NCBI GenBank assembly: GCA_030762935.1
Contig: CM060883.1
Span: 32,296,501-32,360,500, forward strand
DNA length: 64,000 nucleotides
Source: Hymenopus coronatus
Taxonomy: Eukaryota; Arthropoda; Insecta; Mantodea; Hymenopodidae
Reading direction: 5' to 3'
A model generated the notes under the pieces. It made no database searches, was not told the origin of the DNA, and saw only the letters and a program-made list of their open reading frames with translations. This document shows positions 45,729 to 55,738 of the stretch, piece by piece; position 1 is the stretch's first letter, and each line of letters begins with the position of its first letter. The translations under genes and the position numbers were made by a program.

Positions 45729-46084
45729 TAAAATAAGGATTTATAACACCCAAAAGATCGGGCTGTAGTCATAACCAGAGAATCTCAATCTGATCTCCCT
45801 ACTGCTGACACAAAAATTAAGATTAGCTTACAAACACAGAAATGCTGCAGAAAACATTTTTCATATTGCATTCGAAACTTTCTAATGATATATAATGTTT
45901 GCGCCATAGACATTCCTAACCCGTACACACATCCTTATCGTGTATCCTAGGATATGAAAATACATATTCATTAGGCCATTTTTGATCCTTTCATGTCTAT
46001 TTCTTTTTTAAGAAAATATTCGATTTTGTCTTGCTCTTTGCGTCTTTATTTGGTAACTTTCTTGCATTTATGATAATTTAATTG
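45729..46084. other. Unassigned sequence
   Basis: Nothing recognised. Confidence 0.55.
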
Positions 46085-46285
46085 TTTTCTCACAGAAACC
46101 GTGTGAGGACAGGAATTGGATAGGTAGATTCAGATTGAAAATTCAGTGCCATAGCCGGGATTTGAACAATGAATCTCCGTCTCTCTAGCAGGTTGTCCTA
46201 CCACTGAGCTACTATGGCAACATGCCGGTACGGTATTAAAGTTCTCAGCTGACTCGCACGTTTCCCGGTAAACCACAAGGGGATC
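46085..46285 (-). mobile_element. SINE C, left arm of a head-to-head pair
   Basis: Reverse copy: AATTGGATAGGTAGATTC, CCATAGCCGGGATTTGAAC, CACTGAGCTACTATGGCAAC, then leader TTTCCCGGTAAACCACAAGG in reverse. Confidence 0.85.
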
Positions 46286-46299
46286 TGGGTGTTGAAGTA

Positions 46300-46800
46300 A
46301 TTACGGCATTGGAAATCGCCATTGGGGTTTGTCACCTCAAAATAAATTGTGATCATCTCGTGGCTTACTGGGAAACATGCAAGTCAATTTAGAAGTTTAA
46401 TGGCGTACCAGCATGTTGCCATGTGGGGCCGCGCCGTGGCCGAGTGTTTAGACCACTCGCCGCTCACCTAGACGGCCCGGGTTCGATCCCAAGAGACCGC
46501 ATGTGAGCTTTGTGGTGGACAAAGCGGCGCAGGGACGGGTTTTCTCCGAGTTCTCCGGTTTCCCCCGCCATCGCATTCCACCGGTGCTCCATATACATTT
46601 CAAGTATCAACAGTGTCATCGCCTACGGTCCCAAAAGTAGTAAAAGCGGATGTTAGACACTACCAAAAAATGGTAGCTCTGTGGTAGAGCAATAGGCTAG
46701 GGATCGGGAGATCCCTGATTCAAATCCCGGTTATGGCATTGAATTTTTCAGTCTGACTCTACCTATTCAATCTCTTGCATTTTTATATTCACAATGTAAT
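46300..46800 (+). mobile_element. SINE C, right arm, interrupted by a SINE D
   Basis: Leader (GGGTTTGTCACCTCAAAATA, GGGAAACATGCAAGTC) to GCATGTTGCCATG at 46433; SINE D 46434-46670; then TGGTAGCTCTGTGGTAGAGC, AAATCCCGGTTATGGC and TTTTTCAGTCTGACTCTACC. Confidence 0.87.
46434..46670 (+). mobile_element. SINE D, complete, inside a SINE C
   Basis: Head GGGGCCGCGCCGTGGCCGAG (box A-like), GGGTTCGATCCC (box B), body TTTGTGGTGGACAAAGCGGC, GGTTTTCTCCGAGTTCTCCG, CATTCCACCGGTGCTCC and an A-rich tail CTACCAAAAAA. Class-II tRNA-like GTGGCCGAGTG suggests a Ser- or Leu-type ancestor. Confidence 0.9.
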
Positions 46801-47077
46801 ATTTTATATTGTTGAGAATAGCTTCTCAAACTTCAGAAAGGTTACTTTTCAACTGAGAAATAAAAATTTGATACATTCATTATTCACATTCTTGGTGGAA
46901 AAAATTTCTATTTTGGCTAATCTGTAAATTCTTCATTAAGGCAGGTATATTTTATAATGTTAATGTCTTAGAAATCCGTCCCCTAGTAATCATTACCACA
47001 AAAGGATGCAATGTTACTAATATAGTTACTGAAACAAAGAAATCACTGAGTAAACAAATGGAAAGCGATGTTCCTAC
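46801..47077 (-). other. Glypican intron, downstream side
   Basis: AT-rich sequence directly 3' (in gene sense) of the exon donor GTAGGA. The open frame continues about 40 codons into it and ends at 46952. Confidence 0.8.
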
Positions 47078-47883
47078 CTTTTTCTCGAGAGTGGGTCCAT
47101 TCTCCATGGCGTACATGATGGCTTCAGAGATGCGCGTATCTAGCGACCGTATCACTTCCTCGACGTTGAGTATGACACCTGGACCCGATTCGTGGCCTTT
47201 GACAGCCACGACTAGCCTCTCCGTGGCCTCCACGAACCCGTTCCAGGGCAGATCCAGTTCGGAGGCATGTTGCGTGAGACAACCCCGAAGCACGTTGAGA
47301 CAGTAACCGGAGCAGGGCTTCACGTGCCGGACTAGACCCTGACATGCCGGACAATAAGACATCCTCAAGAGTGCGGTATGACACTCGCTCCACCCCGACG
47401 TTCCCACCGGATCTATCGAGTCCGTCATTAGCAGCGTATCTGTTGCGTTCAACACTTCGGCTCCCAGGTTCAGTGCCTGGAGGAGCACCCGGGTGGCCTC
47501 CATGGTCTTCGCTATGCTGTGAGCGAGTTGCCTGGGCACGTCGCCGAACGGCTGTATCTCGGAGATGGTGGCTCTGAGGCAAGACTTGTAGTCGGGGGAG
47601 AAATCGCGGAGATGTGGGTTCACCGCGTGGTGATACACTAGAGGAAATAGGCTTGCGAAGAAATTGGTCACCGACTCCTCCAAGTTGAGGTCGGCTGTCA
47701 CAAGGGTCACCGAGGGCACCTCTCCTTCACTTCCTCCCCCGCCAGCGGCGTTGAGGTAGCCCAGAAGATCGGCGTACAGCGTGGTGATGGGTTCCCTCGC
47801 AAGCACCGCCATTCGCTGGTACACTTGTCCAAACAGCGCCAGTGTTTTGTTCTCCGAGTGCCGCGCCAGCTCCGATACATGCT
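47078..47883 (-). CDS. Glypican (dally/dlp-type) internal exon, partial gene
   Basis: Glypicans are GPI-anchored heparan sulfate proteoglycans that modulate Wnt, Hedgehog, BMP and FGF signalling at the cell surface. The exon encodes 268 codons plus a split first codon. Family marks in order: FSPDYKSCL then PFGDVPRQL (the glypican DY.C / PFGDVP block), the Cys-rich core CHTALLRMSYCPACQG, KPCSGYCLNVLRGC, then an NVEEVIRSLDTRISEAIM helix. Seven Cys match family positions; two N-glycosylation sequons (NKT, NAT) are present. The 3' splice site is TTGCTTTCAG just above 47883 (phase 1); the donor GAAAAAG|GTAGGA lies at 47078/47077 (phase 0). The open frame runs past both splice sites into intron, so an upstream Met near 47998 is not a real start. 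No signal peptide, SG-rich attachment site or GPI signal is present; those lie on other exons. High GC contrasts with the AT-rich flanks. The PWNGFVEATERL stretch leans to the dlp/GPC4/6 branch, but dally versus dlp is not settled. Confidence 0.93.
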
Positions 47884-47947
47884 CTGAAAGCAACAAAAAC
47901 ATACATTGAATACTTGTATGCAAACAGTATGATTTAAACAAGTACTT

Positions 47948-48137
47948 AAAAATCCCATGTGTTCCATTCACATGACATTCTTTACATCTGTGCAACAACT
48001 AATCGAGAAAAAATAGTCTTATTACTTGTTTCCTTGTAATTAGAAGCGAAATAAGGGAGTACTGTAGGTTAAAGAGATAATCAAAATACAATACCTTCTC
48101 TATCCACTATGCTCATTCTACATATGGGGCTAGAGAA
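47948..48137 (+). mobile_element. Hairpin-end repeat, internally deleted, beside the glypican exon
   Basis: Start end CATGTGTTCCATTCACATGA only 65 bp upstream (in gene sense) of the glypican splice acceptor. After about 130 bp it jumps to the terminal TACCTTCTCTATCCACTATG and ends GAGAAAATAATG. Confidence 0.87.
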
Positions 48138-48157
48138 AATAATGTAACACACAAAAA

Positions 48158-48908
48158 CATCTGATATGTTCCATTCGCATGACTTCTGTACACTTATTGT
48201 TACAAAATATTATTCCTTTATTTACATAATGGTAATCGGGATAAACACTAACAGAAAAGGTTATTAGCTCCTTCTAAGTAGATGGGAAATAGGTAATACA
48301 CTAGCTATAGCAACATTGTCTAAAAAGCCGGTCGCCAAGTGAAACAATTCATACTCGTTTCACTTTACACGGACAGAAGAAATATTGTAAGCAATAATAA
48401 AAAAAAAAAAAATCTCAAAAACAGCTAACTCTATAATAATGTAGACTATGCAAATTGTATGTTTTAATGAAATATACATTTTTTATGCAGTAACGTTTTT
48501 GTCATCTACGGTTTTCCAGTTATGCAAAAGTCATTAAAATGAAGTACTTCATTTATACCCTAACAATTCAGGGTATACATTTAATTTGTCATGAAAATAT
48601 GTTAAATATTCTAGTTTAATGAAAATCATTTCATTAAATTAAAATAAAATGTGGGGGGGGAGAGATTTTGTTGAAAATCTTCTTGTCGCTTCGTTGGAAA
48701 ATATTAAACTTAAATACCAAATTTGGTAAATAGCGATGTTTTCGTTTTTGAGCTATGCTGTTGACACACACCTTTCTCTGAAAGTTTTTTATATTCAGGG
48801 GTCCTCAAACCATGTATTTCCGGTGAAATTTGGTATAGAATTTTTGGATGGATAACAGTACCTCCTCTATCCTCTATGTACATTGTATTTGCGAGCTGGA
48901 GAAAGTAA
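48158..48908 (+). mobile_element. Hairpin-end repeat, full-length, in tandem with the preceding copy
   Basis: Start end ATCTGATATGTTCCATTCGC follows the previous hairpin by about 20 bp in the same orientation. Ends with hairpin remnants and TGGAGAAAGTAAC. Confidence 0.88.
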
Positions 48909-48909
48909 C

Positions 48910-48990
48910 AAATTATTTGAAATGACGTTTTCTGGTATCAGCCATTTCCGAGATATCCATTGCTACTGGTTTGAATTAATAGCTTTAATT
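48910..48990 (-). mobile_element. Hairpin-end repeat, short internal fragment
   Basis: CATTTCCGAGATATCCATTG and following bases match the middle of the family in reverse orientation. No ends. Confidence 0.55.
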
Positions 48991-49540
48991 TTAAATAAAG
49001 ATTTGTAATTATAGAATTGTTTCTTGGGATGTTGTATAAAGAGTCTGGACGATCTAGAATAGCGTACAGCTACCAGTTTCAAATAAGATTCGCGGAGTAT
49101 TCATTTCCAGTGGCTGATAGCACGTCTCTCTGTCGAATGAAAGCACCTGATCGATACCACCAATTTACTGCTGCTGGGGGAAATGTTTAGCACAACATGT
49201 AAATATCGACTCGCTTGGAGAGCACTTTAATGCGCTGCCTTACAGACTCGACTACTCCCTAATGTTTCTGACTCTTAAACTCGTAGTCCACATTAAATCT
49301 CATATCGATCCAACAACAGCACTCATTAGATAACATTATTTCCTCTCCATCCCTCCCATTTACTCCCCACTTAGTAATCCTCGTCCTGAGGGACCAATGA
49401 GGCACTTTCTATCAACTTGTTTTCGCTTTTAGAACGTTAGCGTTACGCGCAATAAAATCTGCTGCACACATATGGGTTCTTTCCAAACTAATTTCAAATA
49501 TTAAAGTGTCAAACATGCTGTTAGGGGCATACGTGCAGAT
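48991..49540. other. Unassigned sequence
   Basis: Nothing recognised; expected to be glypican intron or 5' flank. Confidence 0.5.
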
Positions 49541-49736
49541 ATTTTAACTTTCTCTAGCTCGTATGTATAACGTACAAAAGTTGTATACCAAGATTTCACC
49601 GGAAATACATGTTTTGAGACACCTGAATAAAAAGGCGTTTTTAGAAAAATGTCTATGTGTGACTGTGGGTAGTATAGCTCAAAAACGAAAAGTCCATTAA
49701 ATACCAAACTTGGTGTTTAAGTTCATTATCTTCAGG
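49541..49736 (-). mobile_element. Hairpin-end repeat, 3' fragment
   Basis: From AACTTTCTCTAGCTCGTATG through ACCAAGATTTCACCGG to ACCAAACTTGGTGTTTAAG, where a truncated SINE D begins. Confidence 0.85.
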
Positions 49737-49905
49737 GGACGGGTTTTCTCCGGGTTCTCCAGTTTCCCCCGTCATCACATTCCACCGATGTTCCATCTTC
49801 ATTCCATGTATTATCAGTCTCATCGCCTACAGTGGCTCAGAAATAAAATTAAAAGCGGAACGTTAACTACTATAAAAAAGAAAAAAAAAGAAAAAAAAAG
49901 GGAGA
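49737..49905 (+). mobile_element. SINE D, 5'-truncated
   Basis: GGGACGGGTTTTCTCCGGGT, CACATTCCACCGATGTTCC, AAAAGCGGAACGTTAACTAC, then a long A/G-rich tail (49870-49905). Confidence 0.85.
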
Positions 49906-49915
49906 GAGGCAGGAT

Positions 49916-50030
49916 ATGAGAGTGGCAGACTGGCCTCACTGTTCACCAGATTTGAACCCTATTAAGAATGTATGCGCTGAGGTAAAACGGGAGCTGCGCT
50001 CCAATTTACCTGTAGATGGGCGTAGGAAAA
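49916..50030 (+). pseudogene. Tc1-like transposase C-terminal scrap
   Basis: The plus strand reads WPHCSPDLNPIKNVCAEVKR, the Tc1-family motif WP..SPDLNPIEN.W..LK. around the second catalytic Asp. Nothing upstream or downstream continues it: it is preceded by a SINE A-rich tail and followed by another tRNA-headed repeat. No TIRs are seen. A remnant only. Confidence 0.8.
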
Positions 50031-50075
50031 ATGTGGCTTCTGAGCATAAATGTTCACGCTCGCTAAAGTGTCTCA

Positions 50076-50240
50076 TTTTGGTGCTTTGTGGCGCAGTGGA
50101 TCGTGGGTTCAAGACCCGCCTTGGGCATGGGTGCTTATATGCTTGTGCAATCGGCAGACTACAGCTGAAACGCTAATTACGTAAACAGCGCCGGAGTCCC
50201 AACCACACTCGCGCACTGTATTTAATCAAAAAATTTAAAA
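50076..50240 (+). mobile_element. tRNA-headed SINE-like repeat F
   Basis: Box A-like TTTGTGGCGCAGTGGATCG and box B-like GGGTTCAAGACCC, then a unique body ending in an A-run (50230-50250). A single copy here, so the family is not proven. Confidence 0.6.
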
Positions 50241-50254
50241 AAAAAAAAATAGAA

Positions 50255-50486
50255 AAAGGATTACCCTTTACATAGGAAATTTTTTAATTTTTTTTTATTT
50301 CTTTTCAAAAATGGCTCTAACGATTTTGATTTAATAACTAAAAGATTATGTGACAAACTGTGTGTTTTAACGAGATCTACATTTCTGTGTGGTAACTTTT
50401 TGTCTATTCTTATGGTTTGCCAATTAGGCAACATTCATCCAGAATGAAGAGATCTTCAAAGACTATTCCCAGTAAATTCCAGATAT
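50255..50486. mobile_element. Hairpin-end repeat, small inverted pair of fragments
   Basis: 50255-50345 reads minus (TACCCTTTACATAGG ... GGCTCTAACGATTTTG); 50346-50486 reads plus (AACTGTGTGTTTTAACGAG ... ATTCCAGATAT). The second is interrupted by the solo LTR. Both lack ends. Confidence 0.78.
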
Positions 50487-50919
50487 TGTGACATCTACCA
50501 CATCTATCAGTTTTTGTTAAATGTACTTTATTTGTCACTAAGCACTAGGTGCAATACAGCACTTACACTTTTGGTACACAAATAACTAAGCTACTGCGTC
50601 ACTATCTTGCAAACATCACTCACTTTAACACTTCAGTTCAGTCCACTTCAATTCAGTTTACTTCAGCTCACGACATTTGTCGTCCGCTTGGGTAGTCCGT
50701 ACTGGCCTCCGAAGGTTCCAGGCTTAGATATTACGAGAACATTACGCTTTGGCCATTAGAAAGAGATTACTCTGGACGAAGAATGTTCTCGGCCTGGGGG
50801 GAAGGAAGGTTCGAGAGGTCTTGCAGGGAAACACAAGGGTCTTTGTCTGCCCCGCTATTGTGTCCGTTCGCTCTGTTATTACAGCGAGCCTTTCGCCCGG
50901 TCCCACGCGCCACGTTACA
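50487..50919 (-). mobile_element. Solo LTR (retrovirus-like/Gypsy-type retrotransposon)
   Basis: On the minus strand this 433-bp block begins TGTAACGTGGCGCG and ends GGTAGATGTCACA, the 5'-TG...CA-3' ends of an LTR. A polyadenylation signal AATAAA lies about 50 bp before the end. The four bases outside (atat, atac) look like a target duplication with one mismatch. It splits a big-repeat copy at 'agatat', after which repeat-like sequence resumes. There is no internal region or second LTR, so it is a solo LTR. The short open frame at 50749-51081 crosses its edge and is not a gene. Confidence 0.72.
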
Positions 50920-50923
50920 ATAC

Positions 50924-51655
50924 CTACACATTTTGTTTATAACGTAAAGGCACGAAACCTATTGAAATACATCGCGAATGTAGGTCCGTATGGTGGTGCA
51001 TGTTTATCATGCAGCAACTGCACAAATGGAGTAGAAAATTCAGAAATGGCGTGGCTTCTGGACATCATCAGGAAGAGCTGAATGGGTAGAAGAAGAAAGA
51101 GGGCAATAGTAACAGTAGAGGAGAAGAAAGAACAAGCCGGCAACATTCTGGCTGCCAGGATTATGGAGGAAGACGATAGTTGAAACAGTGCTGCGAAAAG
51201 TTGTAAATAGTTATTATTGTGTTAAGAACAATTTCAAAAAACAAAAGAAAAACAAATTTTTTAATTCCAACCTATACTAAAAGGAAAGAATGATAATTAG
51301 CATATTATTGCAGACAATTGTATTAAAATCGAGAAAAAGAGAATGATTTGCAGAGTGAATTTTAGTAGTTTAATTAGAAGTTGTTTTTGTTTAATTGTAA
51401 GGAAAAAACAATTTCTGGATTCCAGAAGTCTGTAATATAATGAAGCAGGGAAGCGTTCAAGTTTGATGTATGTTTTTCAAAATTTGTTAGAATACTTTTA
51501 GTTTAGTGATAGTATTATTTCTGCAGAAATATGCAAGGAATATAAAAGAAAATGTAAACAACTTAGGAAATAAATGTAAATCTACAGTTAGCACATCCTG
51601 ATATAGAAAACAAGAATCAGAATGATAAAATTGCAGATTTTTATACGTGTGTATT
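50924..51655. other. Unassigned AT- and purine-rich sequence
   Basis: Purine-rich (AAGAAGAAAGAGG) near 51085-51130. No gene recognised. Confidence 0.55.
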
Positions 51656-52490
51656 TATTTTATTACTTTCTCTGCACGTACTATGTACATGCGCCCAAAA
51701 ATTCGATACCGAGGTTTCAACGGAAATGCATGTTTTGGGACCCCCTGAAACCATAAAAAGCATTTTTAGAAAAATGTCCGTGTGTGTGCGTGTGTGTGTG
51801 TGTGGGGGGGGCAGCATAGCTCAAAAACGAAAAGACCGTTAAGTAAGAGCATTGATATTTAAGGCTGCTATCTTCCAAGCATGCGACACGAAGATTTTCA
51901 AGAAAATCCTCCCACCCTCAACTATGCTTTACATGGAAAAAAATTCGAAAATTTTGATTTTATCAAAAATGGCTCTAACGATTTTGATTAAATCTCTTAT
52001 ATTTAAGATATTACATGCCAAATAAAATAAATATCTTCACTTTTCTGTGAATAGCCTCTAAAGACCTCTTTATTCTGGCTGACTTTTATTGAATTTTTGC
52101 ATAACTGGTAAACCGTATGAGATGTACAAAAACTTACTCCACAAAAAATGTAGATCATGATAAAACACACAATGTGTGTCATATACATTTTTTTTTTCAT
52201 GGAGTTGATCGTTTTACAGATATTCTTTGTTATTGTTTTCTGGTTTAAAAAAACTTATACATTTCTCATACAGGAATTTGTCAACTTCAGTCACATACCT
52301 ACCAACCAGCTTTGAATAATAATTGAGTCTATGCTACTCACATATTTCCCTTCTACTTGCATGGAAGCAAGTAATAAGACTATTTTTTCTCGATTAGTAT
52401 GAAGTAAATAGAAGCATAAGCTCTTGAAAAATAATTTGTTGCAGAGATGTAGAGAAAGTCATGTGAATGGAACATATCAGATTTTTTTTT
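51656..52490 (-). mobile_element. Hairpin-end repeat, near full length
   Basis: Hairpin partly lost (TCTCTGCACGTACTATGTACAT then CGCCC), GT microsatellite 51780-51805 with a G-run, well preserved middle, start end GTGAATGGAACATATCAGAT at 52463-52482. Confidence 0.92.
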
Positions 52491-52662
52491 GTGGCAGACG
52501 CTTCTCACCCAAGTGTTATGACACTGGAGTCTATTGCAGCATTTAAAGTCATTTGATCAAAATTCGCCTGTGGTGGTGAAGAATGAAATCTGAAACTAGT
52601 TGTGGTCCAGAACATCACATATTCATGACGTTCTGAATTCGTCCATCAGGTGGGTGGCACGG

Positions 52663-52772
52663 CAGAATTGAAAGAACTCTAAATCGATTTTTCACAATTC
52701 ATTTCGTACTTCCATTTATTGTTGCCGCTGCAGTAGTAGTTCATTTACTTTGCCTTCATCAAACTGGAAGAT
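52663..52772 (+). pseudogene. Nuclear mitochondrial insertion: cytb fragment
   Basis: The plus strand reads [18 protein letters not shown] then [12 protein letters not shown], the conserved cytochrome b 'NATL.RFF..HF.LPF...A....HLLFLHQTG' segment. Similarity fades on both sides within tens of bases. It covers a different part of cytb from the 17-kb insertion, so the two are independent transfers or distant pieces. Confidence 0.85.
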
Positions 52773-53739
52773 GAATATATCCTAATATTTTCCGTTTTAA
52801 TGGAGTAAAAAATTCTACTTCTACTCGTTGACGCCTGCGAATAACTTTACAGTGTTTTGAAGCAGAACGTGACGGCTTCCTTGCGAGAATCGTAACAGGA
52901 TGCTAAACCTGGATGCACTACCACCAACCCGAAACATAAACAGAAGGTAAGGAATGCCGCCATTCCTCTTATTAAAACCCAAGAAATTCCGGACACATGG
53001 TGAGTAGTTTTTTTAGAGGGACGAACGAAAAAGTTATCTTACAGCACTACATGCCATGGGGAAACGCCATATTCCGACATGTTGATCAAAGCTACGTAGA
53101 CAGGTGACTACAAAGCCTCATTCTGCCGGTGCAACAGATGCAAACATCACTGACCCTCGATCTGGTTCTCTTCCATACCGGCCAGGCTTTGCCCGCGAAT
53201 TATTACTACTTGCTTGGATTAAAATGGTGATGGGAGGAAAGAAATTTCGTTGCCATGACGAGGTGCACGATGACTGTCGAAAATGAAACATTTACGTTCA
53301 CGTTTGCTTAATATATCTATTAAATTCTAACAGACGATTTCAGGTTTCCATTTGAATTCTTCTTGTATTCTACAATTGTACACCGATATTCCCAAAGATG
53401 TCAAGTGCCAAAATTTGAGATATTTCTTTAGAGAAGTGCTTTAAGCCAAAGCCATTTTTCTCTCACACACGCAATGTTTTTGTTCATTTTCACGTTAAAA
53501 CTGATGGCAATATATAGCACGACTTGTTTTAGAGAAATTCCAAAAGTGGTTTTATCTTTTCTTAATTTCAGATTTAAATACTAATCTATATGCTTTGTAG
53601 ATCCATTTTTATGTGCGTAATATGGAAATAGTGCGATAAGAGTACTTCAACTTGACGTAATTCCTTGTGTAAATTAAACTACTTAAAACAGAAATCTCAT
53701 AACTAGAATGTTATGCTTTGTCATCTTTGAGAGTTGTTG
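52773..53739. other. Unassigned sequence
   Basis: Follows the cytb NUMT. A 60-residue frame at 53104-53286 has no family marks. Confidence 0.55.
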
Positions 53740-53885
53740 CCCTCCTTGGTGTAGCAGCTAACATGCTAGCTTCTAAAACCAATATTGCAGTTTCAAACCT
53801 GGCGCAGGATAATGGATTTATTTGGACGCAAAAATCATTAGCGTGGTTTCCTTATGCAGGTAAATAAAGCTGGTAGTCTCGTGAA
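53740..53885 (+). mobile_element. SINE B, diverged head and body
   Basis: GCCCTCCTTGGTGTAGCAGC, GCAGTTTCAAACCTGGCGC (decayed box B), ATGGATTTATTTGGACGC. The tail is lost. Confidence 0.78.
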
Positions 53886-54739
53886 ATGTTTATTTCCACC
53901 CTGAAAAAAAAAATAAGGTTCCTGGGCAAAATTCCGCCATTTCGCGTCCGCAAGTCATGATTTCATGTGCAGTGCCATCTGTGGGGGAAGAGCTGATTCC
54001 TCATCACCATGGCGCATAGCGGCAAACTCATGAACTAGAAATTCAAATCCGATGGAAACATCATAAAGATAAACTATACTTCACTTAGGATCTACAGGAA
54101 ATAACTAAAACTAATCTTTGAGAGTACCAGTCATATATTTTCCTCATCTCTTAAATGTCACAATATTCATAGACATTTGTATTCGAATACCCACGTTACG
54201 GTATTCAAAATACGCTTTTGTCCCACAAATGCTTTCCAATTAAGCAATAATAGTCGTCAGATTTTCAAACAGGATTTTGTTGCTCCCTGCAAATTTCTCT
54301 GGAAACTTTTTTAAAGGTAAACCAGAGGAGTAAAAACGTCGGAGTGGAAAATAAAATATCCTTTAACTTGTAAAACAACAAACATGGGAGTTTATTTAAT
54401 GAAGGTATAAGAAGAAGCAACAGTGTTGTTTAAAGCTATTCCCGCAACTAAAACACGAACACAGCGATGGTAGTATGTACTGCGTGTGCCGTTTACAGAA
54501 GAATAACAGTAAAAGCCGAGGGCTATTTACTCGGCACAGAGATGGCAGCACCCTCTACAGGCTTATCTCTAATCTAATTTCCTGCGATGCTGAGACCAGG
54601 AAATAAGTTAGGTACTGTGCTGCACTACCCGATGTGGGTAATCAAGCAGGATTGCTAATCTTGCTCCGTCAAGCTGTGCCTAAACACGTTAATTTATGAT
54701 CAGTTGTTAAATACTCCCGCATTTCTTCAACGAAACAAA
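53886..54739. other. Unassigned sequence
   Basis: Nothing recognised between a diverged SINE B and the SINE C cluster. Confidence 0.55.
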
Positions 54740-54935
54740 AGTTAGGCTGGATAGGTAGAGTCAGACTGAAAAATCCAATGCCATAACCGGGTCTCTAGAC
54801 GGTTGCCATTCCACTGAGCTACCGGCTAGAGACCGGGAGATCCGTGGTTCAAATCCCAGCTGTGGTATTGAATTTTTCAGTTCTACTCTACCTATCCAAC
54901 TCCTGTCCTACACGCGGCTTGTGTGAAAATAGCAA
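54740..54935. mobile_element. SINE C, head-to-head pair with no spacer
   Basis: 54740-54820 is a minus copy (GGATAGGTAGAGTCAGACTG ... CACTGAGCTACC); 54822-54935 a plus copy starting at GGCTAGAGACCGGGAG and ending GGCTTGTGTGAAA. The plus copy lacks its D-arm. Confidence 0.83.
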
Positions 54936-54959
54936 CCAAACCAATATCCCATTGACCAT

Positions 54960-55195
54960 AATAGTTGGCTATACTATGAAACCTGGGAATCAAAGTCGTC
55001 ATTAGGGTTGTCATTTCAAAATAATTTGAGATCACCTTGTGGTTTACCGGGAAACATGCAAGTCAGTCGAGAAATTCAATGCTATGCCATCATGTTGCCA
55101 TGGTAGCTCAGTGGAAGAGCAACCGGCTATGGCATTGTATTTTGCAGTCTGACTCTACCTATCCAACTCCTGTCCTACACACGGCTTGTGTGAAA
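54960..55195 (+). mobile_element. SINE C with full leader, internally deleted head
   Basis: Leader GGCTATACTATGAAACCTGG, GGGAAACATGCAAGTC, then GTTGCCATGGTAGCTCAGTG with 50 bp deleted to CCGGCTATGGCATTG, then the CAGTCTGACTCTACCTATCC tail. Confidence 0.86.
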
Positions 55196-55354
55196 GAAAC
55201 AATTAAAATGTAGGCTTTTCATTAATCTTTTGAAGCAAGCTTTCCAGACGCCTCGATTAATCATGTTGGGGTTATGTTTTTATAAAAGTATATGGTTGGT
55301 AGATGTGTAATATGTGATCATATTTTGTTTATAAACTCATGACCAGAAAGCGAC

Positions 55355-55654
55355 GATTCTAGTTCAGTTTTAGATTTGACTCTGCCATTGGTCGATTGAC
55401 CAACATGGCTGCCCATGCGCAAGCAGACAGACGAACGGAAGACTTCATTTCTCATTGGGAAGAAGAACCGATTTTCAGAAAGTCCATTTTTATCCATTAT
55501 TTTGGTCCAGTTCATCTATATATATCTAATCTAACGTAACCTAACCTCAACGAAACCTCGAAACCTGTTGTTCACCTGTCAGGTAGCCATATTGTCTCAG
55601 TAACCAATAGGAAAGGCTCAGGAAAGAGTCTTAGTCTAAAACTGAACTAGAATC
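55355..55654. mobile_element. MITE-like element with perfect 20-bp TIRs
   Basis: A 300-bp segment bounded by GATTCTAGTTCAGTTTTAGA at 55355-55374 and its exact reverse complement at 55635-55654. The inverted match continues loosely inward (ACTCT). No coding capacity. No clear target duplication was found, so the superfamily is not assigned. The interior contains an insect-common TAACCTAACCT motif. Confidence 0.8.
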
Positions 55655-55738
55655 TGCAATCTCGCGTCCAGAAGCTCTTTCTTAAGGCAGTTGTGAACGC
55701 GTAACCAACTGGTTGCCCTGTGAGTAAAGCAGAGACAC

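Noticed and set aside
46671..46745. Functional tRNA genes (tRNA-like heads here and at 15500, 19470, 40200, 50080, 55100)
   Set aside because: Stems carry mismatches, heads are joined to conserved SINE bodies and recur as repeats. None is a clean stand-alone tRNA.
47124..47582. 152-residue frame overlapping the glypican exon on the same strand, and 47344-47577 on the other
   Set aside because: Shadow frames of GC-rich glypican coding sequence with no family marks.
47884..47998. Upstream Met as the start of the 348-residue glypican frame
   Set aside because: The sequence before 47883 is intron: a good splice acceptor is present, family similarity stops there, and the Met lies inside a repeat copy.
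50749..51081. 110-residue open frame
   Set aside because: It begins inside the solo LTR and runs across its edge; no domain recognised.
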